Assembly: GCA_007753915.1 (NCBI GenBank)
Contig: CP036352.1
Location: 3,473,306-3,537,305, forward strand
Length of the DNA: 64,000 nucleotides
Source: Phycisphaerae bacterium RAS2
GTDB taxonomy: Bacteria > Planctomycetota > Phycisphaerae > UBA1845 > UTPLA1
Direction: 5' to 3'
Made by a program: the position numbers and the translations under genes. Below are positions 1 through 9,223 of this stretch, piece by piece. Within the stretch, counting starts at the first letter, position 1, and every line of letters begins with the position of its first letter. Under the pieces are notes generated by a model, which did no database searches, had not been told where the DNA came from, and saw only the letters and a list, made by a program, of their open reading frames with translations.

Positions 1-369
1 GCCCAGGAGGATCGGTTCCTGGGTCCATGCGGCCGTGATCTGCTCGTAGAGACCGGGCTGAAAGACCGGGTCGCGTTCGATCTCGACGATCGGCTGCTGC
101 TCGTTCGGAAGAAACCGCACGCGCACCCGCCGCGCCTCGCTCACGGCGCCGCTGCGCGCCATCGCCAGCAGCGATCGCACGCGGCCGGCCGACTCGGGCA
201 GGTTCGACCCGATCATGATGTTCTCAATCGCCGGCATCGCCAGCAGCGAGAGCGCGACGATCAGCGACAACACGACAACCAGCTCAATCAGCGTGAACGC
301 GCGGCGAATCCGCCCGCGCCGATTGCTGCTCGCCGCGCCGGAAACCTGTCCCGCGTGTTCGCAATTCAC
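1..369 (-). CDS. GspH/FimT-like pseudopilin, truncated by the window edge
   Basis: A minor pseudopilin of a type II secretion system; 123 codons are visible and the gene runs off the left edge. A basic leader of about 24 residues ends in Arg-Arg-Ala and is followed by FTLIELVVVLSLIVALSLL, the class III prepilin signal and membrane helix cut and methylated by prepilin peptidase. The residue before the cut is Ala, not the usual Gly. Downstream, GRVRSLLAMARSGAVSEARR fits the GspH/FimT pattern. No in-frame ATG precedes the helix; a GTG at 369, 23 bases after the gspG stop, is the chosen start. It follows gspF and gspG on the same strand, so it is probably cotranscribed. GspI or another minor pseudopilin cannot be excluded from this fragment. 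Confidence 0.8.
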   Translation of the reverse strand, partial: MNCEHAGQVSGAASSNRRGRIRRAFTLIELVVVLSLIVALSLLAMPAIENIMIGSNLPESAGRVRSLLAMARSGAVSEARRVRVRFLPNEQQPIVEIERDPVFQPGLYEQITAAWTQEPILLG

Positions 370-392
370 TCTTCGCAATTCGCTGTTCCAGC

Positions 393-842
393 TTACTTAT
401 CGGTTTCCCAGTTCACGATGTCGTCGTCGCTGCCGTCGTTGCCGTCGGGTCCGACGCTCCACAGGTCGACGCCGTTCTCGTTGTGCTGGCCTTCTCGGCT
501 GTACTTGAACTCGCGATCCCACGGGTCCTTCAAGCCGCTCTTGTCGACCAGGTATGGTCCGGTCCACTTCTTGGCGATGTCGTCGTCACTGGGCTTTTCA
601 ATCAGGTCCTTCAGGCCTTCGGGGTACTGACCCGTGTCAAACTTGTACTGCGTGATGGCTCGCATGATCGCGCCGTTGGGCAGAATCGAGCTAAGGGCAA
701 GTTTCTTCTTGGCCTCTTCACCCGCACCCATCAAGTTGGGAATCGCAATCGCCGCCAGCAGGGCCAGCAGACCGACCACGAGCATGATCTCCAGCAGCGT
801 AAAGCCGCGCCGACGGTTCCTTTTGATTGCCCGGTTCTTCAT
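393..842 (-). CDS. gspG: Type II secretion major pseudopilin GspG
   Basis: Major pseudopilin that polymerises into the periplasmic pseudopilus of the type II secretion system. The 149-residue length is typical. The leader is basic (MKNRAIKRNRRRG), followed by FTLLEIMLVVGLLALLAAIA with Gly at -1 and Glu at +5. The C-terminal half has the GspG pattern: TGQYPEGL, then GPYL, DPWDREFKYS, and a Asp/Asn-rich end (GPDGNDGSDDDIVNW) that in this family binds calcium. An AGGAGA ribosome-binding site lies 8 bases before the ATG. It sits between gspF and the gspH-like gene. Confidence 0.95.
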   Translation of the reverse strand: MKNRAIKRNRRRGFTLLEIMLVVGLLALLAAIAIPNLMGAGEEAKKKLALSSILPNGAIMRAITQYKFDTGQYPEGLKDLIEKPSDDDIAKKWTGPYLVDKSGLKDPWDREFKYSREGQHNENGVDLWSVGPDGNDGSDDDIVNWETDK

Positions 843-911
843 GATACTGTCTCCTTGAAAGTCTCTTGGCCCGTTGCACGGACCGGTCCATTGTAGTCTA
901 ACGTTGCCGGA

Positions 912-2105
912 TCAAACCGCACCTGCACTCATGTTCAGAATCGGCAACAACAACGCGGCCGCGATCATCCCGACCACCACCGCCATGATAATCAGCATCA
1001 CCGGCTCCAGCAGCCGGACGGCGAGATCAATCTCCCGCCCGGTGCGCGCTTCGTACGAATCCGCCACCGTAATCAGCACGTTGTCGAGGTTGTTGCTCTC
1101 CTCGCCGACGGCAATGATGTCCACGATGTCCAGCGGGAAAAAGCCGCTCCGGCCCAGCGGAGCCGCCAGCGACGCTCCCTTTCGCACCGCTTCGATCGCG
1201 TCATCAATCGTCGCCATCAGCAGCCGATTGCCGGCTGAATCCCTCGCGATTTTCAACGACTGCAGGATCGGCACGCCGTTGGTCAGCAGCGTGCCCAGGA
1301 TGCGGCAGAATCGGCACACAGCCACCAGAACGAGCAATTGCCCGAGCTTGGGTATTTTCATCTGGGCGCGATCCAGGAACATGCGCCCGCGCTCGCTGCG
1401 AAAGAGCCCAACGACTGCCACTATCAGACAAGCCGCACCGAGCCCGATGTAAACACCGTATAAGCTCAAAACGTCCGACACGGAGAAGACAAATCGCGTC
1501 AACGCCGGCAATTCACCCCGCAGGAAATTGCGAATCTTCGGCACGACTGCGATCATCAGGAACACGACCACGCCCGTGCCGACCGTCATCAGGATCACCG
1601 GGTACGCCATCGACCCGATCACCTTGTTCCGCAATTCATTCTGCCGCTCGACAAAAATAGCGATGCGGCCGAGCACCTCTTCAAGAAAGCCGCCCTTCTC
1701 ACCCGCGCGAATCATCGACACGTGCAACGGGTTGAACGCATTGGGATGCTTCTCCATCGCGTCGGCCAGCGTCTGGCCGCTCGACAGGTCCTCGCGCACC
1801 TCTTTCAGAACTTCCTTCAACACCGGGTTCGATTGCAGGCGATACAGCACGTCCAGCGACCGCAGCGCCGGCACGCCCGCGCGGAGCAGGTCGGCAAACT
1901 GCGAATACACCACCGCCGTCTTGCTCGGCGAGACTTTCTTCTTACCCCCGCCCGCCGTCGTGGCCTTGCCGCCTTCGCGCACCTCGACCGGAAACAACGC
2001 CTGCTCATCCAGCGTGCGCAGGACATGCTGCTGGTTGTCGGCCGTGACGATGCCGGTCACGGTCTTGCCTTCCACGGTCCGGGCGGTGTAGGTGAAGCTT
2101 GGCAT
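912..2105 (-). CDS. gspF: Type II secretion inner-membrane platform protein GspF
   Basis: Polytopic inner-membrane protein that couples the secretion ATPase to pseudopilus assembly. The family N-terminus is clear (MPSFTYTARTVEGKTVTGIV), so the ATG at 2105 is preferred over one 39 bases upstream. About 397 residues, the usual size. Two T2SSF domains are visible, each with the family pattern (GVPALRSLDVL, AGEKGGFLEEVL, and later GVPILQSLKIAR, VGEESNNLDNVL). Membrane helices lie near residues 169-188, 217-235 and 370-390. The intervening gap to gspG is 69 bases and holds the gspG ribosome-binding site. The ATPase GspE is not in the window. Confidence 0.95.
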   Translation of the reverse strand: MPSFTYTARTVEGKTVTGIVTADNQQHVLRTLDEQALFPVEVREGGKATTAGGGKKKVSPSKTAVVYSQFADLLRAGVPALRSLDVLYRLQSNPVLKEVLKEVREDLSSGQTLADAMEKHPNAFNPLHVSMIRAGEKGGFLEEVLGRIAIFVERQNELRNKVIGSMAYPVILMTVGTGVVVFLMIAVVPKIRNFLRGELPALTRFVFSVSDVLSLYGVYIGLGAACLIVAVVGLFRSERGRMFLDRAQMKIPKLGQLLVLVAVCRFCRILGTLLTNGVPILQSLKIARDSAGNRLLMATIDDAIEAVRKGASLAAPLGRSGFFPLDIVDIIAVGEESNNLDNVLITVADSYEARTGREIDLAVRLLEPVMLIIMAVVVGMIAAALLLPILNMSAGAV

Positions 2106-2326
2106 AGGCGAAAAAACGGGGCCGTCAGTTGGCCCTATCGGCATCTAAGCCTAGTCGTCAACAAGAATTACGGCAAAACATCGCGAAAACCAACGGTTCC
2201 CGGGGCAACCGGCGCTTCGTCAACACCCGGGAGACCCGATCCTGAACGTATACCCATGCTAGCAAAGTCGGATTGCAGGCGAAACGGTGTCCGGGAAAAG
2301 ACCCGCTGGCAAGGGCAGGCGTCCGC

Positions 2327-2923
2327 TTAGGCTTCGGCCCGACGCTGGAGGAAATTGGCCAGGAGTTGCGTGCCGCAAGGCGTCAGGAAGCTCTCGGGAT
2401 GGAACTGCACGCCCTCCAGCGGGTGGACCCTGTGCCGCACCCCCATGCATTCGTTCTGCTCGGTCCAGGCCGAAACCTCGAAGTCTTCCGGAAGCGTGTC
2501 GCGCACAATTGCCAGCGAGTGATAGCGCGTTGCGGTAAAGGGGTTTGGCAGCCCCGCATAAAGGGAACGACCATCGTGGAAGACCTCGCTCGTCTTGCCG
2601 TGCATGATGCGTTCAGCGCGCGTGACCGTCGCGCCGAAGACATGCCCGATGCACTGATGGCCGAGGCAGACGCCGAGAATCGGCACTCGCGTGTGAAAGT
2701 GCCGGATTACATCGTTGCTAATGCCGCTCTCATTCGGCGTGCATGGTCCGGGTGAGATAACGATGTGCGTCGGTCGCATTGCTTCGATTTGTTCGAGCGT
2801 GATCGCGTCGTTTCGATGGACGGCGATCTCGTGGCGCAGCGCGGGCTGTTCCAGCCCGATCTCGCCGAAGCGATGCACAAGGTTGTACGTAAACGAATCG
2901 TAGTTATCGATGATGACGATCAC
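2327..2923 (-). CDS. trpG: Glutamine amidotransferase of anthranilate/aminodeoxychorismate synthase
   Basis: Class I glutamine amidotransferase that supplies ammonia to anthranilate synthase (TrpE) or aminodeoxychorismate synthase (PabB). The family start IIDNYDSFTYNLV follows a GTG at 2923, giving 198 residues; an upstream ATG at 2992 would add an untypical 23-residue tail. The catalytic triad is visible: Cys86 in GVCLGHQ, His175 and Glu177 in GVQFHPES. The oxyanion-side motif SPGPCTPNESG is intact. Many bacteria use one such subunit for both tryptophan and folate, and no trpE or pabB is present here to decide. It is divergent from the trans-sulfuration gene. Confidence 0.9.
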   Translation of the reverse strand: MIVIIDNYDSFTYNLVHRFGEIGLEQPALRHEIAVHRNDAITLEQIEAMRPTHIVISPGPCTPNESGISNDVIRHFHTRVPILGVCLGHQCIGHVFGATVTRAERIMHGKTSEVFHDGRSLYAGLPNPFTATRYHSLAIVRDTLPEDFEVSAWTEQNECMGVRHRVHPLEGVQFHPESFLTPCGTQLLANFLQRRAEA

Positions 2924-2991
2924 GCCTGGCCGCCTGTTTCGCCAATGCAATCCGAACCCTTCAAATCCCTCTCCAGTCGTCGCGCCGCGCA

Positions 2992-3020
2992 TTATCAGCG
3001 AAGGCGCCCGCGGTTAGAAT
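2992..3020 (+). promoter_or_regulatory. Putative sigma-70 type promoter for the trans-sulfuration gene
   Basis: TTATCA at 2992-2997 and TAGAAT at 3015-3020 are separated by 17 bases. The pair lies 26 bases before the GTG start at 3046, in the divergent space beside trpG. Predicted by eye only. Confidence 0.45.
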
Positions 3021-3045
3021 AGCCGCCGAACAGGAGCAGCCCAAC

Positions 3046-4200
3046 GTGACGACCAGCCGCGAGCCCGGATTTGAGACCATTTGCGTGCATTTCGCCGAGG
3101 AGCGGCAGATCAACCACGGTGCGGCCGCGCCGCCGCTCTACCAGTGTTCGACATTCACGTACCCCGACGCCGAGAGCTTTGTGGCTCGCCGCGAGGAGTC
3201 GGCGCGATACGACTATTCACGCGTCTCGAACCCGACGACCACGCTGCTGGAGAAAAAAATCGCCCAGCTCGAGCGCGGCGAGGCCTGCCGTGCTTTCGGA
3301 TCAGGCATGGCGGCGGTGTCGGCGGCGATCCTGTCCTGCGTTAAATCCGGCGATCACGTCGTCACGATTGAATCCGTTTACGGCCCGACGCGGCAATTCC
3401 TGTCGCAGTACCTTCCCCGGCTGGGCATCGAGACGACGTTTGTGCGCGGCACGGAGGTGGAGCAATTCGAGTCCGCGTTGCGCCCGAACACGCGACTGAT
3501 CTATCTTGAGTCGCCGTCGAGTCTCATCTTCGCGTTGCAGGACCTTTCGGCCGTGGCGAAGCTGGCGCGATCACGCAATATTTCGACGATCTGCGACAAT
3601 TCGAATGCATCGCCGTATTTCCAGAACCCGCTCACGCTGGGCGTGGACATTGTGCTGCACTCGGCGACGAAGTACATCGGCGGGCACAGCGACGTGGTCG
3701 CGGGGCTGGTCGTCGGCTCGCGGCCGTATATCGACAAGCTATCGCAACAGGAAGGCGAGTTGTTTGGCGGCATGTGCGACCCGTTTGCAAGCTGGTTGCT
3801 CCTGCGCGGGCTGCGCACGCTGGCGATTCGCATGGAGCGACACCAGCGCAGCGCCCGCGAGATCGCCCGATTGCTCGAAACCGATGGGCGGGTCGCAGCC
3901 GTGAATTACAGCGGAACGGAATCGCACGCGCAGACCGCGCTGGCGAAGAAACAGATGCGCGGCCACAGCGGCATGTTCAGCTTCGGCCTGCGTGAATCGA
4001 CACGCGAACGGACGTTTGAAGTGGTTAATCGCCTGCGTCTGTTCTGCATCGGCGTCAGTTGGGGCGGCTTTGAGAGCCTCGCGATTCCGATTGAAGTGCC
4101 CGACCCGCAAAGCGGCCGTCCGACGTGGCTGATCCGCTTGAGCATCGGACTCGAATCGGTGGACGATTTGAAGGCAGACCTTTATCAGGCGCTGGGCTAA
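3046..4200 (+). CDS. Trans-sulfuration family PLP enzyme (Cys/Met metabolism)
   Basis: Pyridoxal-phosphate enzyme of the cystathionine synthase/lyase and methionine gamma-lyase family, 384 residues, cytosolic. The PLP lysine is Lys209 in HSATKYIGGHSDVVAG. Other family marks are YSRVSNPT near residue 58, FGSGMAAVSAA, the active-site tyrosine in VYGPTRQ (residue 112), the Asp-containing CDNSNASPYFQNPL, and SWGGFESLAIP near the C-terminus. The GTG start has AGGAG 9 bases upstream. Cystathionine gamma-synthase, beta- or gamma-lyase and O-acetylhomoserine sulfhydrylase cannot be told apart from sequence alone; the canonical DNTFATPY reads DNSNASPY here. The next gene, kdsC, starts 11 bases later. 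Confidence 0.9.
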   Translation: MTTSREPGFETICVHFAEERQINHGAAAPPLYQCSTFTYPDAESFVARREESARYDYSRVSNPTTTLLEKKIAQLERGEACRAFGSGMAAVSAAILSCVKSGDHVVTIESVYGPTRQFLSQYLPRLGIETTFVRGTEVEQFESALRPNTRLIYLESPSSLIFALQDLSAVAKLARSRNISTICDNSNASPYFQNPLTLGVDIVLHSATKYIGGHSDVVAGLVVGSRPYIDKLSQQEGELFGGMCDPFASWLLLRGLRTLAIRMERHQRSAREIARLLETDGRVAAVNYSGTESHAQTALAKKQMRGHSGMFSFGLRESTRERTFEVVNRLRLFCIGVSWGGFESLAIPIEVPDPQSGRPTWLIRLSIGLESVDDLKADLYQALG

Positions 4201-4211
4201 GATTCCCTTTC

Positions 4212-4709
4212 GTGAGCGAGATTCGATTACTGGTACTCGACGTGGACGGCGTCCTGACGCCCGGTGACCTGATGTATGGCCCGGGCGGCGAGGAGATCAA
4301 GCGCTTTTATGTGCTGGACGGCGGCGCGATTCGCCGCTGGCGCGACGCCGGCTACCACGCCGCCATCATCAGCGGCCGCAGCTCGTCCGCGGTTTCGCGT
4401 CGCGCGGCCGATCTGGGTGTGTCGTTCGTGCGTCAGGGCATGGCCGACAAGGTCGAGCCGTTCCTCGAAGCGTGCAAGGTGCTGGGCGTCGAACCGGGCG
4501 CGACGGCCGTCGTTGGAGACGATTTGCTGGATATTCCGATGATGCGGCTGTGCGCCGTGCCGATCGCCGTGGCGAACGCGGTGCCGGCGGTGAAGCGGTT
4601 CGCGCGATTCGTCACGCGGCGCGCCGGCGGAGACGGCGCCGTACTCGAGGCGGTGGAACGCCTGATGCGACACAATCGGAAGGGACTCCAGGCGAGCGGC
4701 CGCCGGTAG
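4212..4709 (+). CDS. kdsC: KDO 8-phosphate phosphatase, HAD superfamily
   Basis: Cytosolic HAD-type phosphatase that removes phosphate from 3-deoxy-D-manno-octulosonate 8-phosphate during KDO synthesis for LPS inner core. 165 residues from the GTG at 4212, the usual short size of cap-less KdsC. Visible motifs are the nucleophile loop LDVDGVLTPG (Asp10, Asp12), GEEIKRFYVLDGGAIR, the motif II segment AIISGRSSSAV, RQGMADKVEPF with the motif III lysine, and VVGDDLLDIPMM for metal binding. The long in-frame extension to 4125 overlaps the previous gene and is not supported. Its position just before an LptC/OstA-like gene matches the kdsC-lptC-lptA order known in proteobacteria. Confidence 0.9.
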   Translation: MSEIRLLVLDVDGVLTPGDLMYGPGGEEIKRFYVLDGGAIRRWRDAGYHAAIISGRSSSAVSRRAADLGVSFVRQGMADKVEPFLEACKVLGVEPGATAVVGDDLLDIPMMRLCAVPIAVANAVPAVKRFARFVTRRAGGDGAVLEAVERLMRHNRKGLQASGRR

Positions 4710-4752
4710 AGAGGCTTGCGACCGCCGACCGAAACAGACAAATGGATTGAAG

Positions 4753-7700
4753 ATGCCACTGGATTCAACGAAACGGAAAAAGATCATCCTCGCGGCGGCG
4801 ACGTTCCTGCTGGGGCTGGCGTCGTACTTTGTCTTTTCGATGGGCGATCGGCGCGTGACGCAGACCCGCTCGCAGAACACCGATGAAGTCGTCCGCAAGT
4901 TCGTCTCCCAGCCGGTCACGACCCAGGCGACGCAGCAGTTCAGCGAGAGCCAGCTCGCCTTCAGCCCCGGCGACCAGACGGTCGTGCGCGTGTACGACGA
5001 CATCACCGGCCGCCTGAAGTACCAGTTCGAAGCGGTGAAATGGGAACCGACGGCCGATCAGGTCTTCCACGTTGAGAAGCTGCTCGTGCAGATCTTCACG
5101 AGCAAGGGCGAGATCACCTACATCAGCAGCGACGAGGCGGAAGTCACGCTCGCGCGCAAGAGCAAGGACCGCATCGAACCGAAGCGCGGCTGGTTGCGCG
5201 GAAATGTGAAGGTAGTCGTCGATCGCACGACGGCCGCCTGGCGCGAGGCCAACCCGGACAAGGCCGAGCGCGACGCGCATCCGGACGAGTTGATTCACGT
5301 CAGCCTGGGCGAGGCGCGCTTCGACCTGGACGATGCCGAGCTGGTGTCCGACGGCGACATCGTGGTCGACAGCGTCGATGCACGAATCGAAAAAGTGCGC
5401 GGGTTGAAAGTGCAGTGGGATCAGCTGGACAACCGGATCGACGTGCTGCGGTTCACGCACGGCGGCTCGATGACGCTGCGCAAGGGCGGCCGCATCGTGG
5501 ACTTCGGCCTGCCGGGCACCGAGCGCGACGCCGGCAAGGAGAAGAAGGATCGCAGCGCGGAAGGTCGCCGCCGGGAAGAGGCTGCCCTGCGCGACGCCAA
5601 CGGCGGAATTCCTCGCGCGTATGCCATGAAGCCCATGTCGGTCGACGTTGTCAGCGCCGAGGAAGCGGCCACGGCGATCCGCACCGAGGGGCTTGTCGCG
5701 AAGGCCAATCGGCCCATGTCGATCGAGGAAGCACCGGCGACGCCCTCCGGCGAGTCGCCCACGAATTCAACGACGAACAAGGCCACGCCGACGCGCTCAT
5801 CGGGCGAGTTCACCGACGCGGTGGCGTCGCTCCAGGCGGAAGCACGCGGCGGCACGTCGGGCGAACTTCGCGCACCGGACGCCGCCCAGACCTTGCTCGC
5901 CGACGGAAAGCGACCGCGGATTCACACCTATCGCGCGGTGTTCAGCAACCAGGTCGTCGTTGAACAGCAGGACGGATTGAAGACAGTCGGCAAAATCGAG
6001 GCCGACCGGCTGGAGATCAACTTTGACTTCGGCAAGGCCGCGCGGGAGAGCATGACATTTCGCGGCAATCCTGTCGGCGCCACGTCGCAACCCGCCGATG
6101 CACCGCCGGTCGCGGAAGCGCCTCGCGCCGAAATGGCGTCCGCGCTGCCCGGCGAGGCAACGGGCGGCAAGACCGGCGAAGAGGACCTTGCACGCCTGCT
6201 GCTGACCTGGGATGGCCCGCTGGAACTTCGCCCGCTCACGATGAACCCGGCGGAGCAAACGGGCCGGCGATTCGATTGCGTGGCCATCGGTAATCCGGTG
6301 CGGCTCCAGAGCGACCAAGGCAAGGGGCATTGCAAGCAACTGGTCTATCGTCACGAACGGCGGCAGGTCTGGCTGTCGGGCGATGAGGCGATGCCGGTGG
6401 AGCTGGCCTTGTCGGCGGCGCGGCGGCTGTCGGGCCGTGAAGTGTTCTTCGATCAGAAGCGCGGCGTGGCGCACGTGGACGGCGCGGGCGCCATGCTCGA
6501 CGACGGCAGCGAGGACGCGAGCCTTCCCAAGTCAGAAGTCGCGTTGGACGCGGGCGACGGCGCGAAGCACAAGCCGCGCGATCCGGTCGAAATCCGCTGG
6601 ACCCGCGGCGTCGATATCGAACTGGGCCAGCGAAAGGTGGAACGCATCAACCCCGCCTCGGGCCGGCCGGAATCCAAGAACAAGGAGTTCCTCCGCCGCG
6701 CCTGGTTTCACGGAAGCGTGCAATTGAATCAGGGCGAGGACTCCCTCGCCGCTGACGAAGTCGCCGTGACCTTCGGCGTGCCGCGCTCCGGCGATCAGAT
6801 CGCCGACAACATTCAACATGTTGACATGTCCGGCGCGGTCCGGCTGCACCAGAAGGGCGACATGATCTTCGCCGAGAAGCTCTCCGCCACGATGATGCTC
6901 TGCGCCGACGGGCAAAGCCGGCCGCACATCGTCGATGCCGAGGGCAACGTCTCGGCGCGGCAGAATCGCGCGGAGTTTCGCGCGCAGAAGATGCACGCGG
7001 TCATGGCCATGTCACCGGCCCCGCCGCCGCGAACCCTGCCCGACGGCCGCACCGTGCAGGACAAACCGCGCCTGGGCATCGAGGAGCTGGACGCGCAGGG
7101 CGATGTGTACGTTTCCGACCCGCAGCAGGGTCTTCAGATCACCAACGCGAAGGTTCTCAAGGCAACGATCCGCAACGGCGAGCAACTGGTCAAGGCGCTC
7201 ATCGAGAGCGCCTCGCCGAAGAAATGGGCCGGCGCCGCCTACACCGACATCGCCGTGTACGGCCACAAGATTGACATCGACATGGACAACGAGTCGATCG
7301 ACGTGCCGGGGCCGGGCCGCGCGTGGCTGATGAGCCGGCAGGATTTCGGCGGCCGCAAGATGAGCAAGCCGACAAAAGTCCATATCGGGTGGAAGGAGCA
7401 GGTTCAGTTTCGCCTGGCGAAGAATTACGGCGTCTTTCTCGGCAAGGTCCGCACAAAGTCCGACGGGTTCACCGTTGATTGCGACAAGCTCACCGTGCGG
7501 TTCGGCAAGGCGCCGCCCGAGCCGGAGGCGACGGCAAAGGCCCCTGGCTGGCTGGATCAACTCTGGCTTGCGCGTGCCGCAACCGGTCGCGCCCGCGACG
7601 ATACACCCAAGTCCCGCCGCGGCGTCACCGGATTTCAAAGCAAGCGGCCCAGGCCCGTCTTCATCGTCGCCGAGGGCCATGCCGAAGCCGTCGGCAGCAG

Positions 7701-8601
7701 CTACCTCTTGCAGCCGACCGATTACGGGCTGAAGCAGGTTTCGGTGTTCGCCGCGATTGTTGGTACGCCTTCGATCCTGCATGCCGTGCCGCGTGACGCA
7801 TGCGTCGCCTTCACCGCGGCGCTGGCGCGCTACGCCGGCTCCATCGACATGCCCTTCACGCCCGATCCCGCGCGCGGCCGACTGCTTAGCCGCATCAGCA
7901 TCTTCGGCGACCAGATCACGACCGATCTTCTCCGCGAGCAGATGTCCGTCCCCGGGGCGGGCATGCTTGGCGTAGAGGACTACCAATTCGCCGCCGCAAC
8001 CGCGCGCCGGCGCGAGGCGGCATCCGGCGCGAGCAGCGGACCGCTCATGAGCTCGATGCGCAGCGACGGCCCGAGCCAGACCATCGTCAAGTGGCGCAAC
8101 GGAATGGATTACATCGTCGATCGCGGCCTCGTCGCCTTTGACCGCGATGTCGAGATGCAACACCGCAGCGGCCGGCAGATGGTGAACAAGGACCAGCTCG
8201 CCACCGCGTTTAACATCACCGAGCGCGCGATGCGCAGCCTCGGCGAGGGGCGGCGCGGCAGCCTCACCTGCGGAAACCTGTTGCTGGAGTTCAGCACGCG
8301 CCGCGGCGTGGCGGCCGGCGGCGAAACCATGGCACGAGCGACGGACCTTGAGCGGCTCATCGCGCGACACGCCGTGCTCCTTCGAGAAAACACGCGCACG
8401 GTCATGGGCGAGCATGTTCAGTTCCTGAAAAGCACGAATGAAGTGCGCGTCGAGGGCAGCGCATCGGCCGACGCCAGCATCACCGATCAGGACGAACGCA
8501 CGCAGAAGTTGAGCATGTGGCGGGGGCCGCTGCTGATCTGGAATCGCAATACCAATCGCATCGAAGCGCCGCAGGCCACGATCCGCGCCAGCCGACGGTG
8601 A
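4753..8601 (+). CDS. Very large LptC/OstA (LptA)-like envelope protein
   Basis: A 1282-residue protein anchored by one N-terminal membrane helix (KKIILAAATFLLGLASYFVF) with the rest predicted to be periplasmic. Residues about 60-240 look like an LptC/OstA domain, with alternating short beta-strand text such as DDITGRLKYQFEAVKWEP and ARFDLDDAELVSDGDIVV. Further OstA-like stretches recur along the chain (HTYRAVFSNQVVVEQQDG; AWFHGSVQLNQGEDSLAADE; YGVFLGKVRTKSDGFTVDCD; VQFLKSTNEVRVEGSA), separated by acidic or Ala/Pro-rich linkers. LptC and LptA carry LPS from the inner membrane across the periplasm. LptC is about 190 residues and LptA about 185, so this chain equals several such units. ATG at 4753 is preferred over TTG at 4747. 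No lptB follows. The family assignment is based on context and fold-like pattern, not a diagnostic motif. Confidence 0.7.
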   Translation: MPLDSTKRKKIILAAATFLLGLASYFVFSMGDRRVTQTRSQNTDEVVRKFVSQPVTTQATQQFSESQLAFSPGDQTVVRVYDDITGRLKYQFEAVKWEPTADQVFHVEKLLVQIFTSKGEITYISSDEAEVTLARKSKDRIEPKRGWLRGNVKVVVDRTTAAWREANPDKAERDAHPDELIHVSLGEARFDLDDAELVSDGDIVVDSVDARIEKVRGLKVQWDQLDNRIDVLRFTHGGSMTLRKGGRIVDFGLPGTERDAGKEKKDRSAEGRRREEAALRDANGGIPRAYAMKPMSVDVVSAEEAATAIRTEGLVAKANRPMSIEEAPATPSGESPTNSTTNKATPTRSSGEFTDAVASLQAEARGGTSGELRAPDAAQTLLADGKRPRIHTYRAVFSNQVVVEQQDGLKTVGKIEADRLEINFDFGKAARESMTFRGNPVGATSQPADAPPVAEAPRAEMASALPGEATGGKTGEEDLARLLLTWDGPLELRPLTMNPAEQTGRRFDCVAIGNPVRLQSDQGKGHCKQLVYRHERRQVWLSGDEAMPVELALSAARRLSGREVFFDQKRGVAHVDGAGAMLDDGSEDASLPKSEVALDAGDGAKHKPRDPVEIRWTRGVDIELGQRKVERINPASGRPESKNKEFLRRAWFHGSVQLNQGEDSLAADEVAVTFGVPRSGDQIADNIQHVDMSGAVRLHQKGDMIFAEKLSATMMLCADGQSRPHIVDAEGNVSARQNRAEFRAQKMHAVMAMSPAPPPRTLPDGRTVQDKPRLGIEELDAQGDVYVSDPQQGLQITNAKVLKATIRNGEQLVKALIESASPKKWAGAAYTDIAVYGHKIDIDMDNESIDVPGPGRAWLMSRQDFGGRKMSKPTKVHIGWKEQVQFRLAKNYGVFLGKVRTKSDGFTVDCDKLTVRFGKAPPEPEATAKAPGWLDQLWLARAATGRARDDTPKSRRGVTGFQSKRPRPVFIVAEGHAEAVGSSYLLQPTDYGLKQVSVFAAIVGTPSILHAVPRDACVAFTAALARYAGSIDMPFTPDPARGRLLSRISIFGDQITTDLLREQMSVPGAGMLGVEDYQFAAATARRREAASGASSGPLMSSMRSDGPSQTIVKWRNGMDYIVDRGLVAFDRDVEMQHRSGRQMVNKDQLATAFNITERAMRSLGEGRRGSLTCGNLLLEFSTRRGVAAGGETMARATDLERLIARHAVLLRENTRTVMGEHVQFLKSTNEVRVEGSASADASITDQDERTQKLSMWRGPLLIWNRNTNRIEAPQATIRASRR

Positions 8602-9152
8602 GCTTTCGTTTCTCCTTGCCGGAAATTCGGAAGCACGAGCCGCTCTGGCCCTTCTTCACCTGGATCAAGTTCAAAGGACCTTCTCGCGTGCCACGGCTTG
8701 AAGCAGTGGCACATCCGATGTTTCACGCCCACGGACAGCCGCCACACTGCGAATCCATGCCCAGTTTCACACACACCGGCGCGTGTCTATGCACGCATGC
8801 CGCGCCCCACGATGAACGATTCGGAAATCGTGCCGAAAAAATCGCCTCTGCGGACTTGTCTTTACAGGACGAAAGGGAAGAATAGCACAGAAGGCGTGAG
8901 ACGCCGGTCAATTCTCGCGGCGGGAACCAGTCAGCAACCGCGAGCGGCCGATTCGAGACGCCGACGCCTTCGGTGAAAATCCGAACCCGGCCTTCGATTC
9001 CGGGTGACGAGCAAGAAGACAAACGTTGATTCGCCGGTGAGCCACCTCGCACTTCCGCTTGCCGGCTGCCCGAGTCGATGACCGGCGAGTGATAGTCGCC
9101 TCCGGTTCGGGCGCGCAGCATGCACCGACAGGCTGCACAGGGGCTTGATCCT

Positions 9153-9223
9153 GGGCAGGGGAACTCGTCCTCCCGGTTGGCTCGCTCCGCGCTCGTCGCG
9201 TGTTGAGCGAGCCGACACTGCCC
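9153..9223 (+). other. Candidate structured RNA element (nested inverted repeats)
   Basis: GGGCAG at 9153-9158 pairs with CTGCCC at 9218-9223. Inside it GGCTCGCT (9179-9186) pairs perfectly with AGCGAGCC (9206-9213) across a 19-base loop. The two nested stems suggest a folded RNA, about 440 bases upstream of the terminator. No family is recognised. Confidence 0.3.

Noticed and set aside
7012-8415. 467-codon minus-strand frame
   Set aside because: Antisense to the LptC/OstA-like gene and without motif or start signal.
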